Shown in pieces: positions 10,508-20,059 of a stretch of 49,531 bases of DNA (positions within the stretch are counted from its first letter, which is position 1; every line of letters begins with the position of its first letter). The notes under the pieces were generated by a model. It saw nothing but the letters and a program-made list of their open reading frames with translations. It did no database searches and had not been told where the DNA came from. The stretch is from Emmonsiellopsis sp. PD_33 (taxonomy: Eukaryota > Ascomycota > Eurotiomycetes > Onygenales > Ajellomycetaceae). Both the position numbers and the translations under genes were made by a program. Location: the NCBI GenBank assembly GCA_032988165.1, contig JANTQF010000259.1:1-49531 (forward strand). The letters run 5' to 3'.

Positions 10508-11968
10508 ATGTTTGCCCGACTTTTTAAATCAGTCCCGGCGGGGACCCATGTCTCCGCCGCTCTAAAGGCACCGGCCTTCAACGCTCGATTCATGGCTACC
10601 GTCAGCCGAAGCGAACCTCTCACCACCCCTGCCCAGAAGACGAGCCCATCCTCCCATGATCGGGCAACCTTCACCATCAGAGATGGTCCGGTATTCCACG
10701 GGAAATCATTTGGCGCCAAGTCGAATATTTCCGGTGAAGCCGTCTTCACCACTTCTCTCGTGGGATACCCCGAGTCCTTGAGTGACCCCTCCTACCGTGG
10801 CCAGATTCTGGTCTTCACCCAACCCCTGATTGGGAACTATGGTGTTCCATCTGCCGAGCGGGATGAGAACGGCCTCCTGAAATACTTCGAGTCTCCAAGC
10901 CTCCAGGCCGTCGGAGTCGTCGTTGCTGATGTTGCGGAGCGTTACAGCCACTGGACCGCCGTTGAGAGTCTGGGCGAGTGGTGCGCCAGAGAGGGCGTGC
11001 CCGCCATTTCTGGTGTGGACACCCGTGAGATCGTTACATATCTCCGGGAGCAGGGTTCCTCCCTGGCCAGAATCACTATTGGCGAGGAGTACGACGCTGA
11101 CCAGGACGAGGCCTTCATTGACCCCGAGCAAATTAACCTGGTTCGCAAAGTCAGCACCAAGGCTCCTTTCCATGTCAGCCCTGGCAATAGCAATGCCCAC
11201 GTCGCTGTTATTGACTGCGGTGTGAAGGAGAATATTCTCCGTAGCCTTGTCAACCGGGGTGCCAGTGTTACAGTTTTCCCCTTCGACTATCCTATCCACA
11301 AGGTTGCTCACCACTTTGACGGCGTGTTCATCTCCAATGGCCCCGGTGACCCAACCCACTGCCAGGATACCGTCTTCAACCTCCGCAAACTAATGGAATC
11401 CTCCCAAGTTCCTATCATGGGCATTTGTCTTGGACACCAGCTCCTTGCGCTTGCTGCTGGTGGCCGCACCGTCAAGCTGAAATACGGAAACCGTGCCCAC
11501 AACATCCCGGCTCTGGACTTGACTACTGGTCGTTGCCATATTACCAGCCAAAATCACGGCTATGCTGTCGACGCATCCACTCTGCCAAGCGACTGGAAGC
11601 CATACTTCATCAATCTTAACGACTCAAGCAACGAAGGTTTGTTATACCCCTACTATTCTCTGTCATTGATTGCATCAATTCTAAGTAGTGTAATAGGCAT
11701 GATCCACAAAACCCGCCCAATCTTCAGCACCCAGTTCCACCCCGAGGCCAAGGGCGGACCCCTTGACTCGTCCTACCTCTTCGATATCTACTTGGAGAGT
11801 GTGCAGAAGTACAAGGCCACTCAGGCTGCATTCCATCCCCAACGGGATAGCCGCCCAAGCCCTCTTCTTGCTGACCTTCTTGGCAAGGAACGGGTTGGAG
11901 TGCAAACCACCATTGGCGTCCAGAACGTTCCCGTTGGAGGTGAAGCTGTTGCTGCTGCTGCTGCTTAA
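10508..11968 (+). CDS. cpa1: Carbamoyl-phosphate synthase, arginine-specific, small (glutaminase) subunit
   Basis: Exons are 10508-11636 and 11697-11968 (466 residues). The 60-nt intron GTTTGT...AATAG is a multiple of three and has no stop. Removing it restores the family sequence NDSSNEGMIHKTRPIFSTQ. The protein hydrolyses glutamine and passes ammonia to the large subunit to make carbamoyl phosphate for arginine synthesis. Residues 1-35 (Arg/Ser/Ala-rich, no acids at the start) look like a mitochondrial targeting peptide. Residues about 50-200 are the small-chain N-terminal domain. Residues about 230-415 are the class I glutamine amidotransferase domain, with nucleophile Cys307 in GICLGHQ and the His391/Glu393 pair in FSTQFHPEAKGG. 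The C-terminus is Ala-rich. The upstream AAP uORF implies translational control by arginine. Confidence 0.95.
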   Translation: MFARLFKSVPAGTHVSAALKAPAFNARFMATVSRSEPLTTPAQKTSPSSHDRATFTIRDGPVFHGKSFGAKSNISGEAVFTTSLVGYPESLSDPSYRGQILVFTQPLIGNYGVPSAERDENGLLKYFESPSLQAVGVVVADVAERYSHWTAVESLGEWCAREGVPAISGVDTREIVTYLREQGSSLARITIGEEYDADQDEAFIDPEQINLVRKVSTKAPFHVSPGNSNAHVAVIDCGVKENILRSLVNRGASVTVFPFDYPIHKVAHHFDGVFISNGPGDPTHCQDTVFNLRKLMESSQVPIMGICLGHQLLALAAGGRTVKLKYGNRAHNIPALDLTTGRCHITSQNHGYAVDASTLPSDWKPYFINLNDSSNEGLLYPYYSLSLIASILSSVIGMIHKTRPIFSTQFHPEAKGGPLDSSYLFDIYLESVQKYKATQAAFHPQRDSRPSPLLADLLGKERVGVQTTIGVQNVPVGGEAVAAAAA

Positions 11969-12559
11969 TTGAATGTCATTTTTACTGGTGCACTGGCGTT
12001 TCTTATGTCGATTTTGCATTGCTCTTTGGTGTCATTTCGTCGCAGCTTTACGGTCTCTCAGTTGATTTTCGGTGTTTCATAATCTTGATATCAAGTCCAC
12101 AATTCCACAGTTATAACGTTTATTGCATTTATCCTGTGCGTTATCGGCGCTTCCAAAACTCCATAATAAAACTCCAAACCCACAATAAATATTCTGCGCC
12201 ATTCTCCCCTCTTCCATATCCATATCTTGTCTGGTGCGTGCGCGTCCGGCACACCGCCGCTTACGTAATTCTGCGATCATTCTCGCTTGGAGGCCCACTA
12301 GCCCTTAGCGCGGTCTTAGTCAGCCTCGCACACTACAAAGCAATCGTCCACCCGTCAACTCTCTCTTTCTTCCCACCATCCCCCTCATCCTCAAAGAAGT
12401 GTGAGTTCCCATCTCTGCCTGTTCCTGTGTGCCATTGCCTGTGTCTAGCTGTTGCAGCTATGTCGACTGCAACCAACGCGGCAATGCATTCCTTGCTTCT
12501 GCAGAGCACCATGCTGACCTCGCCGTCTTGAAAACAAACAGTATCAAAACTCTGCGAAG
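11969..12559. other. cpa1 3' end and rpl41 promoter with 5' UTR intron
   Basis: The cpa1 3' UTR and the rpl41 promoter share this gap. A probable rpl41 5' UTR intron spans 12401-12541 (AAGT|GTGAGT ... AACAAACAG). Leader introns are common in fungal ribosomal-protein genes. The 170-codon open frame at 12019-12531 is not convincing. Confidence 0.5.
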
Positions 12560-12698
12560 ATGAGAGCTAAGTGGAGAAAGAAGCGCGTTCGTCGCCTGAA
12601 GCGTAAGCGGAGAAAGACTCGGGCTAGAAGGTTCGTCACCCACTTGTTTCAATTCTATGTCGAAAATACAGCATACTGACTACCAAAACAGCAAGTAA
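12560..12698 (+). CDS. rpl41: 60S ribosomal protein L41 (eL41), 25 residues
   Basis: Exons 12560-12630 and 12692-12698 encode the smallest eukaryotic ribosomal protein. It is almost entirely Arg/Lys, starts MRAKWRKKRVRRLKRKRR and ends RARSK. The 61-nt intron (GTTCGT...ACAG, with CTGAC at 12676-12680) splits the Ser codon of the terminal Ser-Lys; joining AG to CAAGTAA gives S-K-stop. The sequence matches the near-invariant eukaryotic eL41, which sits at the interface of the two ribosomal subunits. It is too short for ordinary open-frame searches. The second coding exon is only 7 nt. Confidence 0.95.
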
Positions 12699-13664
12699 AC
12701 TACTCGACCGCTCTGTCTCAGCTCACCCCGCGTGTCAACCTTCGAACTGAAAAAATAACCACACACCCCGCACTTGATTACGAATTCGACGACGCCGATC
12801 TTCAAAGATCAATCTTTCGCCTTTGACGACATTTCTCCTATTAGGGAGTCTTTCGATTTTCTCCCTGTGCCAAACAGCAGCCTCACCAATTTTTCAGCAA
12901 CCCAACCTCGAGCTCTGTTTGTGTTGCTTTCTTAACGAAGATACGAGAACGGTCGACCCAATAACGAATTGATGTTTTATTTTTGTTAATCGGTGTGGTT
13001 GTGTGGGAATAAAAAAAAGGGTTGGGAAAGGAAGGCAAAATTGTTTCTCGATGACATGTTTTCTGTTTTCCTTTAAATCGAGGACTTTGTAATCGTGGGA
13101 GCGAGCTGGTCATTACTCTTTCCTTTGTTTTCGTTCTGTTTGTCTTCTGAAAGGAAGCAAACGGAAGGAAGATAAAGGGAAACGGAGCAGTTGGAGGGGT
13201 TACTTATTCCAGGTCCTATCTTTTTCTTGTCGTTGATACTTGTTTTACCCGATTCTGATAGCTGTTTGCCTTTTTGGGCAATATGGCTGGCCGTTTTATG
13301 ATTTAGTGGCGAGCTCAGCAACGAAAAAATATAGGACCCCATTTTCCAACGTCTTGAATCTCTGATCATTCTGTGAAACAATTAACTTGTCGTAAATCAT
13401 TTCGTAGAATTCCGCAAAATACCGTCCGCGTTGTGTGTGCCCGATTTGCTGTGTTGATGCTCGACTATTTTCCACCCCAGCCCAGTCTCCACTTTAGTCC
13501 GTGCAGCGGAATTTTTTTTTCCCTTCAACCTCACCACAAGAGCCTCATCATCGCCCAGCGCCCACCCGCATACAACGACCAATTATCCCCTCAAAACCAG
13601 CTTGACTATTCTATTCCCCATTCCCTCCCTTGGACGACACTTTACAGAAAATAATTCTAACACC
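12699..13664. other. rpl41 3' region and rpa49 promoter
   Basis: No gene is supported. T-rich and mixed sequence runs to 13380. A C/T-rich leader (13470-13630) precedes the rpa49 ATG. Confidence 0.5.
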
Positions 13665-15406
13665 ATGGGCGCCGACCGCCCAACGGAAAAGAAGCGGAAG
13701 AGAGCTTCCGAGAAGCACGACAGACCAAGCAAGAAACCCGCTCTTGCGCCCACCGCGCCACCTGTGAAGGTCCAATTTGTGCAGAATACAGATGGGCTGG
13801 CTCCTGTTATAGGTGAGGGATATTCTTTTGCAGATTCTTTGGCCGAGGGGGGAGAAGGGAGAGTTCGATATATATCATCGAATTCGATGTCTCTCTATCT
13901 ACTCCCTTTGCACACACCCACTTGAGCACATTCAAGACCTAAAACACAAATAAATCCGAAGAAATCAAACCAACTAACATTTCCTCCAGCCTCAACCCCC
14001 GGCCTCACGATCCCCGACACCATCCCACTAACGGGCTACACCAAGCCTCGCCAGAAGCGGCCCTCGAAGCACAGCACAGCTACAAACGCCAACATCACCG
14101 GCTCCGAACTCCTCCTCCAATCCTCCGCGCATCCGAAGATCGACTTTGTCGGCAAGGAGGGCGAGAATGAGCTGGATACGTTGTGGAATCACTACGCGGC
14201 CGTCTACGACCCGGACGCGGGTACGTTGCAGCTCGTCGAGGTGCGCAAGATGACGGTGCGCGGATGTGTGAGGCGTGTGCCTAGGAAGGGGGTGAGCGAT
14301 GAAGAGGGCGAGGAGGAAGAGGCCGTGGTACGTTTCTATCCCTTTATACCTTTTATTTATACACACCTCACTAACACCCCCTCCCCACACCATAGAAAAC
14401 AAACTGGGCCCAACGCACCGCCCTAACCGAAGCCTTCGGCACCAAACAATCGCGCAAAGCCGTCCAATCGCTCGCCGAAAACGCCCTCCTCTCCTCCAAC
14501 ACCCCCGGCACGGCCCCCAGCGCCGCAGAATCCGCCCTCCTCTCCTCCATCCCCGCCGACGCCTCCTCCGCCTCCCCACAGAAAACAGCCCAGGCCGAAA
14601 TCCAAGCCGCCAAACCCCTCCCACAACCCAACCTCTCCGCCACGCACCCGTCGCAGGTCTACGCAATCGAAACCCTCGTTCCAAACGGCCTCGCGACGCT
14701 CCGCACCCTGCCCGTGCAGGACTGGCAAGACGCCATCGCGGCCTCGGAAGCCGTAATCTCCACCTCGCGCTTCGTCGCGCACCGCGTCGAGTCCGTCGTG
14801 CGCAGCGGGAACAAGACCCAGCTCCAGCTCCTCCGCCTCATCATGATCCTAATCGAGTTCTCGCGGTGCCTAAAGTCCAGCCGTGGCGGGCCCGGCGGGG
14901 CCAGCGCGACGTCGGGTGCCAAAAAGCTACCGCCCCGCGAGGACCTGCGGAGGATATTATCCGGCGGCGGCTCCGGTTCCGCCTCCACAGGCACAGGCAC
15001 AGGCACAAGTAGTACAAAACCCCACCACTTCCTCCCAGACACATTCCTCGACGCGCTCCGCCGCAAATTCGTGCCCCAGGGCTCCTTCCTCTCCAAAACA
15101 GACATCACCCTCCTCCACACGACCATCTGCGCCCTATCACTCCACATCCCGCCCGCCTCCGGCGCGGGCTTCGCATCGAACGAACTAGCCACTGACCCGG
15201 CCGATCTGCGCGATGACCTGCGGCTGGATTTCCAGACGGTTTGTCAGTATTTTAGAGAGCTGGGGTGTAAGGTGGATAAGCCGAGGGAGACGGAGTTTGT
15301 TAGGTGGGGGATTAAGAGTAAGGTTGAGGCTGGGGCGAGGAGGGTTGCGAAGTTGAGGGTGCCGGTGGAGTTTCCGAAGGTTAGTCGGGGGGGTGGGAGG
15401 AGATAA
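13665..15406 (+). CDS. rpa49: RNA polymerase I subunit A49
   Basis: Exons 13665-13812, 13990-14327 and 14396-15406 give 498 residues. All junctions are GT-AG, and the first two exons together close on a codon boundary. The start is basic and nuclear-localisation-like (EKKRKRASEKHDRPSKK). The N-terminal A34.5-dimerisation region contains HPKIDFVGKEGENELDTLWN and YAAVYDPDAGTLQLVEVRKM. The middle carries the family-typical ALTEAFGTKQSRKAVQS. The C-terminal half (about 240-498) corresponds to the tandem winged-helix domain, with FLPDTFLDALRRKFVPQGSF and the end RWGIKSKVEAGARRVAKLRVPVEF. A49 stimulates initiation and elongation by Pol I on rDNA. Codon third positions are C-rich up to about 15215 and then become G-rich. 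A Gly/Ser/Thr low-complexity insert (GGGSGSASTGTGTGT) lies in the C-terminal domain. Confidence 0.92.
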
Positions 15407-16342
15407 GATAAGGAAGGTGGTTAAGGAAAAATGGAATGAAAAGAAATAGGGGGGGTTAGCCTGCATGTTGCATGTATGTTTGTTGGGTTGGGATGGGGTA
15501 TCTCTTGCTCTCCTGTTTGTTTGATTCAGATTGGTATTTTTTTCTTCCTTTGAGAACCATTGAAAAAAAAAGCGATTTTGCATGGTGTTTTTGCTTTCTT
15601 TGAGCATATTTTCCTTGAGCAGGATGCCCCTGAAACGCGGGGGTTTTACCTGATTGAATACCACCCATCCTTTCTTTCCCAGCCATGGGCAACAAACACT
15701 ATATCCAATAAATAACCAATCAATCTCTCATGAAGCACACAAAGAAGCAGGTATCTGTAGAATCGAAGAATAAATTCCCTTATAGGCCGCTCGATCTAAG
15801 TAAGCAATACCTTCTTGAGAATTACTGCACAAAAAAAGCTGCTGCCAAAAGGAGGTAGGTAGCCGAAATCTCGTGTCAAAAATATATTATATATATAAGT
15901 AATCCGAAAATGATCCAAGCAGCAAAGCACTAACTAGCCAGCCCGAACAAGATGGCTTAAATATAATGTAAATGTAAATGTTATATAAAATGCGCACGAC
16001 AGACAGATGATTTATCAGATATCATTGCCGTCGGGCATCCAAAAAAACAAATTCAAAAAAAAGAATATCGTAGACGAATGAAAAAAATTCCTTTCCTCAT
16101 CACAATATCACAATGGTTCGGTTGGTTGGTGGTTGGTTGAGGGGTATTTTACGCCAACTGGAACGAAGCGTTTCCGAACCACACAAAAACAAAAGTTCAA
16201 ATAAACAACGGCTGCGTGGGGGGAATATAAACGAGCGTGGGGAGACGATGAGCAAAAGCCATCCATCTGCAGCAAAAGATCAAATAGAGACGAAAAAGGG
16301 ACAAATACCCCGAAATAAGATTTCATCCTCTCTCTCTCTCCT
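15407..16342. other. Convergent 3' flanks of rpa49 and hemA
   Basis: This is tail-to-tail intergenic DNA with TA-rich stretches (15880-16000) and A runs that would serve as polyadenylation signals for both genes. No coding sequence is seen. Confidence 0.5.
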
Positions 16343-18374
16343 CTATGCAGCGACACCAACAGGTGTGGCAGTGGCAGCAGAAGAAGCAGCAGCCGCATTC
16401 ATCTGCGCATGCGCCTTCAGATCCTCCTTCTGCATCTCAAGCATCATCTGCTGCTTATCAGCTGCCTCGGCCTTAAACTCTCGTTCCAGCGCAGCCTCCA
16501 AGGATTCCCCCTCGCGCAGTCCAAGCTGCGCATCGTTCCAGAGGGGACGGTTCTTGGCTTCCTCGACGCCGACGCCCAAGAATCCGCCTGCTGCTTTCCA
16601 GTCGCTGGTCTTGCGGATTCCAAGCTTTTCCCACACGCTTTGTAGGGCTTGGACGAGGTGGTCGCGGTAGGGTTTGACGTGGCCCGGGGTCGGGGTGACT
16701 CTCAGTCGCTCCTCGCCGCGGGGGACGGTGGGGTAGTTGATGGCTTGGACGTATATTCCGTGGTCTTCGAGGAGCATGTCGGAGGCTTGTTTGGCGACCT
16801 CCGCATCTCCGACTAGGATTGGGATGATGTGCGAGGGGTTAGGAATGACGGGGATATCCTTGGCATTCAGTTCGGCTTTGACAGCCCGGGTATGAAGTTG
16901 TTGAAGGACACGGTCTCGGCCGTACGAGGCCTGGTAGTTGATAGAGGTTGTCGCTCCAGCCATGGTGGCTGGGGGGAGGGAGGTTGTGAAAATGAATCCG
17001 GGGGCGAGAGATCGGATCGCGTCGACAAAGGAGGCAGATCCGGCAATGTAACCACCAACACAGCCGTACGCCTTTCCAAGTGTTCCGGTTATGATGTCAA
17101 TCCGATCCATGATAGTCCCCTTGGTACTCTTGGGGTTAGGGGTATCGGCAGAAGCGTAGATATCGAAATCGAGGTGCTCAGCAACACCAGCACCGTGTGG
17201 TCCGTACATTCCAACAGCATGGACTTCATCGAGGAAGGTGATGGCGCCATACTTATCTGCCAGATCACACATCTCTTCAATAGGCGCAATCGATCCACAC
17301 ATGCTATAAACAGATTCGAAAGCAATAATTTTGGGCGTAGAGAGAGGCAAAGAAGCCAACTTCTGCTCCAGATCCTGCAGATCATTGTGTTTGAAAACCA
17401 TCTTCTTCGCCCCAGAATGGCGGATACCCTGAATCATAGACGCATGATTCAGACTATCAGACAATATCACACAATCAGGCAGCTTGCTCCCCAGCGTAGC
17501 CAAAGTGGCATCATTGGCAACATAGCACGAGCTAAACACCAGCGCGCCCTCTTTCCCATGCAGCTTCGCAAGAGTATTCTCCAACTCCACCGCATGCTGG
17601 TTATGTCCGGAAATGTTCCGGGTGCCTCCCGCACCGGCTCCATAGTTATCAAGGGTCTTGTGCATAGTCCGGAGCACCTGCGGGTTCCGTCCCATTCCAA
17701 GATAGTCATTGGCACACCACACCGTTACTCGCTCCTCAGGGACGGACATGTGGGCACGAGGGAACTCGCGAGCCAGTCGATTGATGTTGTTGAAATAGCG
17801 GTAGGACTTATCCTTGTGCTTCTTGTCCAGCTCATTGTTGTAGAAGCCTTCATAGTCGAACTTCTTGGACGCGGGGACCTCTGGCTTGGGTCCGGGGTAT
17901 GCGGCGGTATCGGTATCGGTTGCCTTTGCAGGCTTCGCCGCAGCGCCCTTGAGGGGAGTTGGGTGGACTGCAATTGACTCATCAGTAAAGAGTTAAGCCA
18001 GCCGCAGGGAAACACAAAAACTCACCACTCTCATATTTCCTATGAGCATCCTGCCCAACACTAGCCTCCTTGCCGGCAGATTTATGAAACCCCTTCTTGC
18101 CAGGCACCGAGCAGAGGCCCTTGACGCTGTTGAAGGCACTGCCACGGCCAGCAATGGTGCTGAAGCCCTTGGCGGTGGCCAAGCGGGAGCTCTGCACGGC
18201 CAGGGCCTTGCTCATGATGGGGCATCTGCGGGCAATGACCTGCAGGTTGGAGATGGTGCCTCCGCCGGGGCTGGCATTGGGGCGGGTGGCGGTGGAGAGC
18301 GAGCGGAGGGTGGCAGGGGACGTCCTCTGCAAGAAGGGGCAGAGGGAGCGGGACTGGTTGAGCAGGGCCTCCAT
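16343..18374 (-). CDS. hemA: 5-aminolevulinate synthase, mitochondrial
   Basis: The reverse-strand exons are 18374-18026 and 17967-16343 (657 residues). The 58-nt intron (GTGAGT...TTGCAG) splits the Val codon in KYES-V-HPTPLKG. The enzyme condenses glycine and succinyl-CoA to 5-aminolevulinate, the first step of heme synthesis, using pyridoxal phosphate. The N-terminus is a mitochondrial presequence containing Cys-Pro heme-regulatory motifs at C12 (SLCPFLQ) and C51 (RRCPIMSKA), plus a weaker GLCSVP at C88. The catalytic core runs from about 155 to 600: SYRYFNNINRL, GAGAGGTRNISGHN, SVYSMCGSIAP, the PLP aspartate in FLDEVHAVGMYG, and the Schiff-base lysine K415 in TGTLGKAYGCVGGY. The C-terminal tail is Ala/Gln/Met-rich. 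The length agrees with Aspergillus HemA. The 382-codon forward frame inside it is a shadow. Confidence 0.96.
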
Positions 18375-18579
18375 TGTGCGCCTGGTCTAAGCAGCGGGAC
18401 GGGTGGGAGCGGGTGTGCGGGATGTCAGTTGGGTGCTGGTCGCCCTCTGTGGTTCGAGGGGGAGTGAGAGACGGGGGGGGTGAGGTGGGTGAGGCATGCG
18501 GAGGAGGAGGACGGCGGTGGGTTGATATACGGAGAGAAAGTGGCAGACGCCGCGCTAAGCCCGTTGCGGGGCCACGGTT
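18375..18579 (-). promoter_or_regulatory. hemA 5' leader region
   Basis: In gene orientation this stretch is C/T-rich (the forward strand is G-rich, including a G7 run), as usual for fungal leaders. No uORF stands out. Confidence 0.35.
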
Positions 18580-18599
18580 AATAAGACGCCACTGATTGG
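18580..18599 (-). promoter_or_regulatory. Putative CBC/HapX bipartite site upstream of hemA
   Basis: In hemA orientation the sequence is CCAAT (18599-18595), 12 bases, then ATT (18582-18580). That fits the CCAAT-N12-RWT arrangement described for the CCAAT-binding complex with HapX, the iron regulator of fungal heme and iron-using genes. It lies about 210-225 bases before the ATG. The RWT half is weak on its own and could match by chance. The CCAATCA half is a good CCAAT box. Confidence 0.45.
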
Positions 18600-18614
18600 C
18601 TCGGCGTTGGCCAA

Positions 18615-18652
18615 ATACGCTGCGATACGCTGCGATACGATACGATACGCTG
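18615..18652. repeat. ATACG / ATACGCTGCG tandem array in hemA promoter
   Basis: Two direct copies of ATACGCTGCG are followed by two of ATACG and one partial ATACGCTG, so ATACG occurs five times in 38 bases. It sits just upstream of the CCAAT element. The pattern could be replication slippage or a cluster of binding sites. Confidence 0.7.
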
Positions 18653-18693
18653 AAATTACGGCTTTTCCCCTGCAGATTTTGCGAGACAGCCCA

Positions 18694-18704
18694 GCTGAGT
18701 CAGC
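18694..18704. promoter_or_regulatory. GCTGAGTCAGC palindrome (bZIP-type site)
   Basis: A perfect 11-bp palindrome around TGAGTCA lies about 320 bases before the hemA ATG. TGAGTCA is bound by AP-1/Gcn4-class bZIP proteins, which in fungi include the CpcA and Yap1-like families. The extended GCTGAGTCAGCA form resembles the Maf-type element of animals. The factor here is unknown. Confidence 0.4.
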
Positions 18705-20059
18705 AGCCATGGTCCAGCCAGCCCTAACCCTCATGTATTTGAAACCCCCCGACGAGGATAGAGTGGACACTGTGTCTTCAGGGGGATATCTCCTTCAGCT
18801 ACAAGGGATCCAAAACAAGCATCTCATCTCTGTAGTTAAATCCACAGCAAACACCCTTCCCCAACACCAGACACATGTAATTTATTTATCTGACAACCCC
18901 TGACGCCGGCCGCCGCTCGGTCCACGGCAACGTCTCTCTCTCCCTGAGAGGAAAACCACAAATATCGAGTTATGTCCGACCGCGGACCAACATGAATTAA
19001 AATCCCCAAACGGGAACAAAATGCATTTTGTTGGAAAGGGGAAACAAATAATATCAGCAAATCTCGGGAATCTCAGGAGTCAGGGGGCTTAAACCAAGCC
19101 GACCTGACAGGTGAGGAAGACACCCCAAAGACAGCAATCCCGTAAAGCCGAATACGCAAAAAGCTTTTTCCGTCCATCATACGACTTTCCTCCTCCACCT
19201 TCTCCCTCCATCCGCGACTGCATAGTATAAAACAAAGCAGGCTACTTAATGAACATCTAAACTCTCTCCATCCTATCGATCTACTTTATTTGAGTAAAAA
19301 AAAAAGGACATTCTACTCTGTAATTCCCGGAACCCCGGGCCCCGGCAATAGATAGCTCATAAGATTATATCTAGATAGGGACACACAGGAGAAGAAATGA
19401 CATATTAAATAATAGAAAGATGTAAAAGGTATATACTTTTAAAACAGTTAAAAAGGGTTTCAAGTTAGGAAAGAATACTAAATAAGATAAAGCTAGCATA
19501 GCTACATAAGTAATAAAATCAATAAAATAACCTTCACATAATAAAGTATTTATTTTAGCCCTCTCTAGTGACGAAAACCAGAATAAAATAGAGTAGAGAA
19601 AAGAATAAATAAAATAATAGCAGTAGTTAGAAAGTAAAAGAAAAGAAGAAAAAAATAATGCCCCAGTAAAAAAGAAAGAAAGGAAAAGAAAAGCCATACA
19701 ATAAATATCATACCATACAAAAGCATACCATAGCATGTTCATCCATCCATCCATCCATCACTCCCATTCCCATTCATCCCTCTTACATGAATAGATAGTG
19801 TATCTTCACACGCAAACAAGACAAGATAAAAACACAAAAATAAGGTAAGATGAAAGAAAGAAACGCCAAAAAACAAACACAAGTGTCAAAAGTTTCAAGT
19901 TCAAGTCCAAAGAAGCGAAATGGGCGTTTGTTTACACGCATCTTTTCTTTTTCTTTTCCTTTCCTTCCTTTTTTGCTCCGTTTTAGCAAAAACAGGTAAA
20001 GCCGAATCTGAAAGATAGATAGAGAGCAAGAGCAAAATCTTCCAACCTCAACCTAACCC
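18705..20059. other. hemA upstream / ino80 downstream region with AT-rich block
   Basis: This gap between two reverse-strand genes contains a strongly A/T-rich, TpA-rich block at about 19371-19700, followed by four CATC repeats (19741-19757) and the ino80 3' flank. Open frames inside the AT block are low complexity (Phe/Leu/Tyr runs) and not credible. The composition differs sharply from neighbouring DNA, as in a decayed or RIP-mutated insertion, but no element ends can be recognised. Confidence 0.4.

Noticed and set aside
10706..11359. 217-codon reverse open frame
   Set aside because: Antisense shadow of cpa1.
14299..15012. 237-codon forward and 218-codon reverse (14028-14684) frames, Arg/Pro/Gly-rich
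   Set aside because: GC-rich shadows of rpa49 exons; low complexity with no domain.
16829..17977. 382-codon forward open frame
   Set aside because: It lies antisense to the hemA catalytic exon, whose family match is certain. It is a shadow of codon bias.
18441..18460. GGTTCGAGGG as a tRNA B-box
   Set aside because: No A-box or cloverleaf pairing in the surrounding sequence; no tRNA gene was found in the window by eye.
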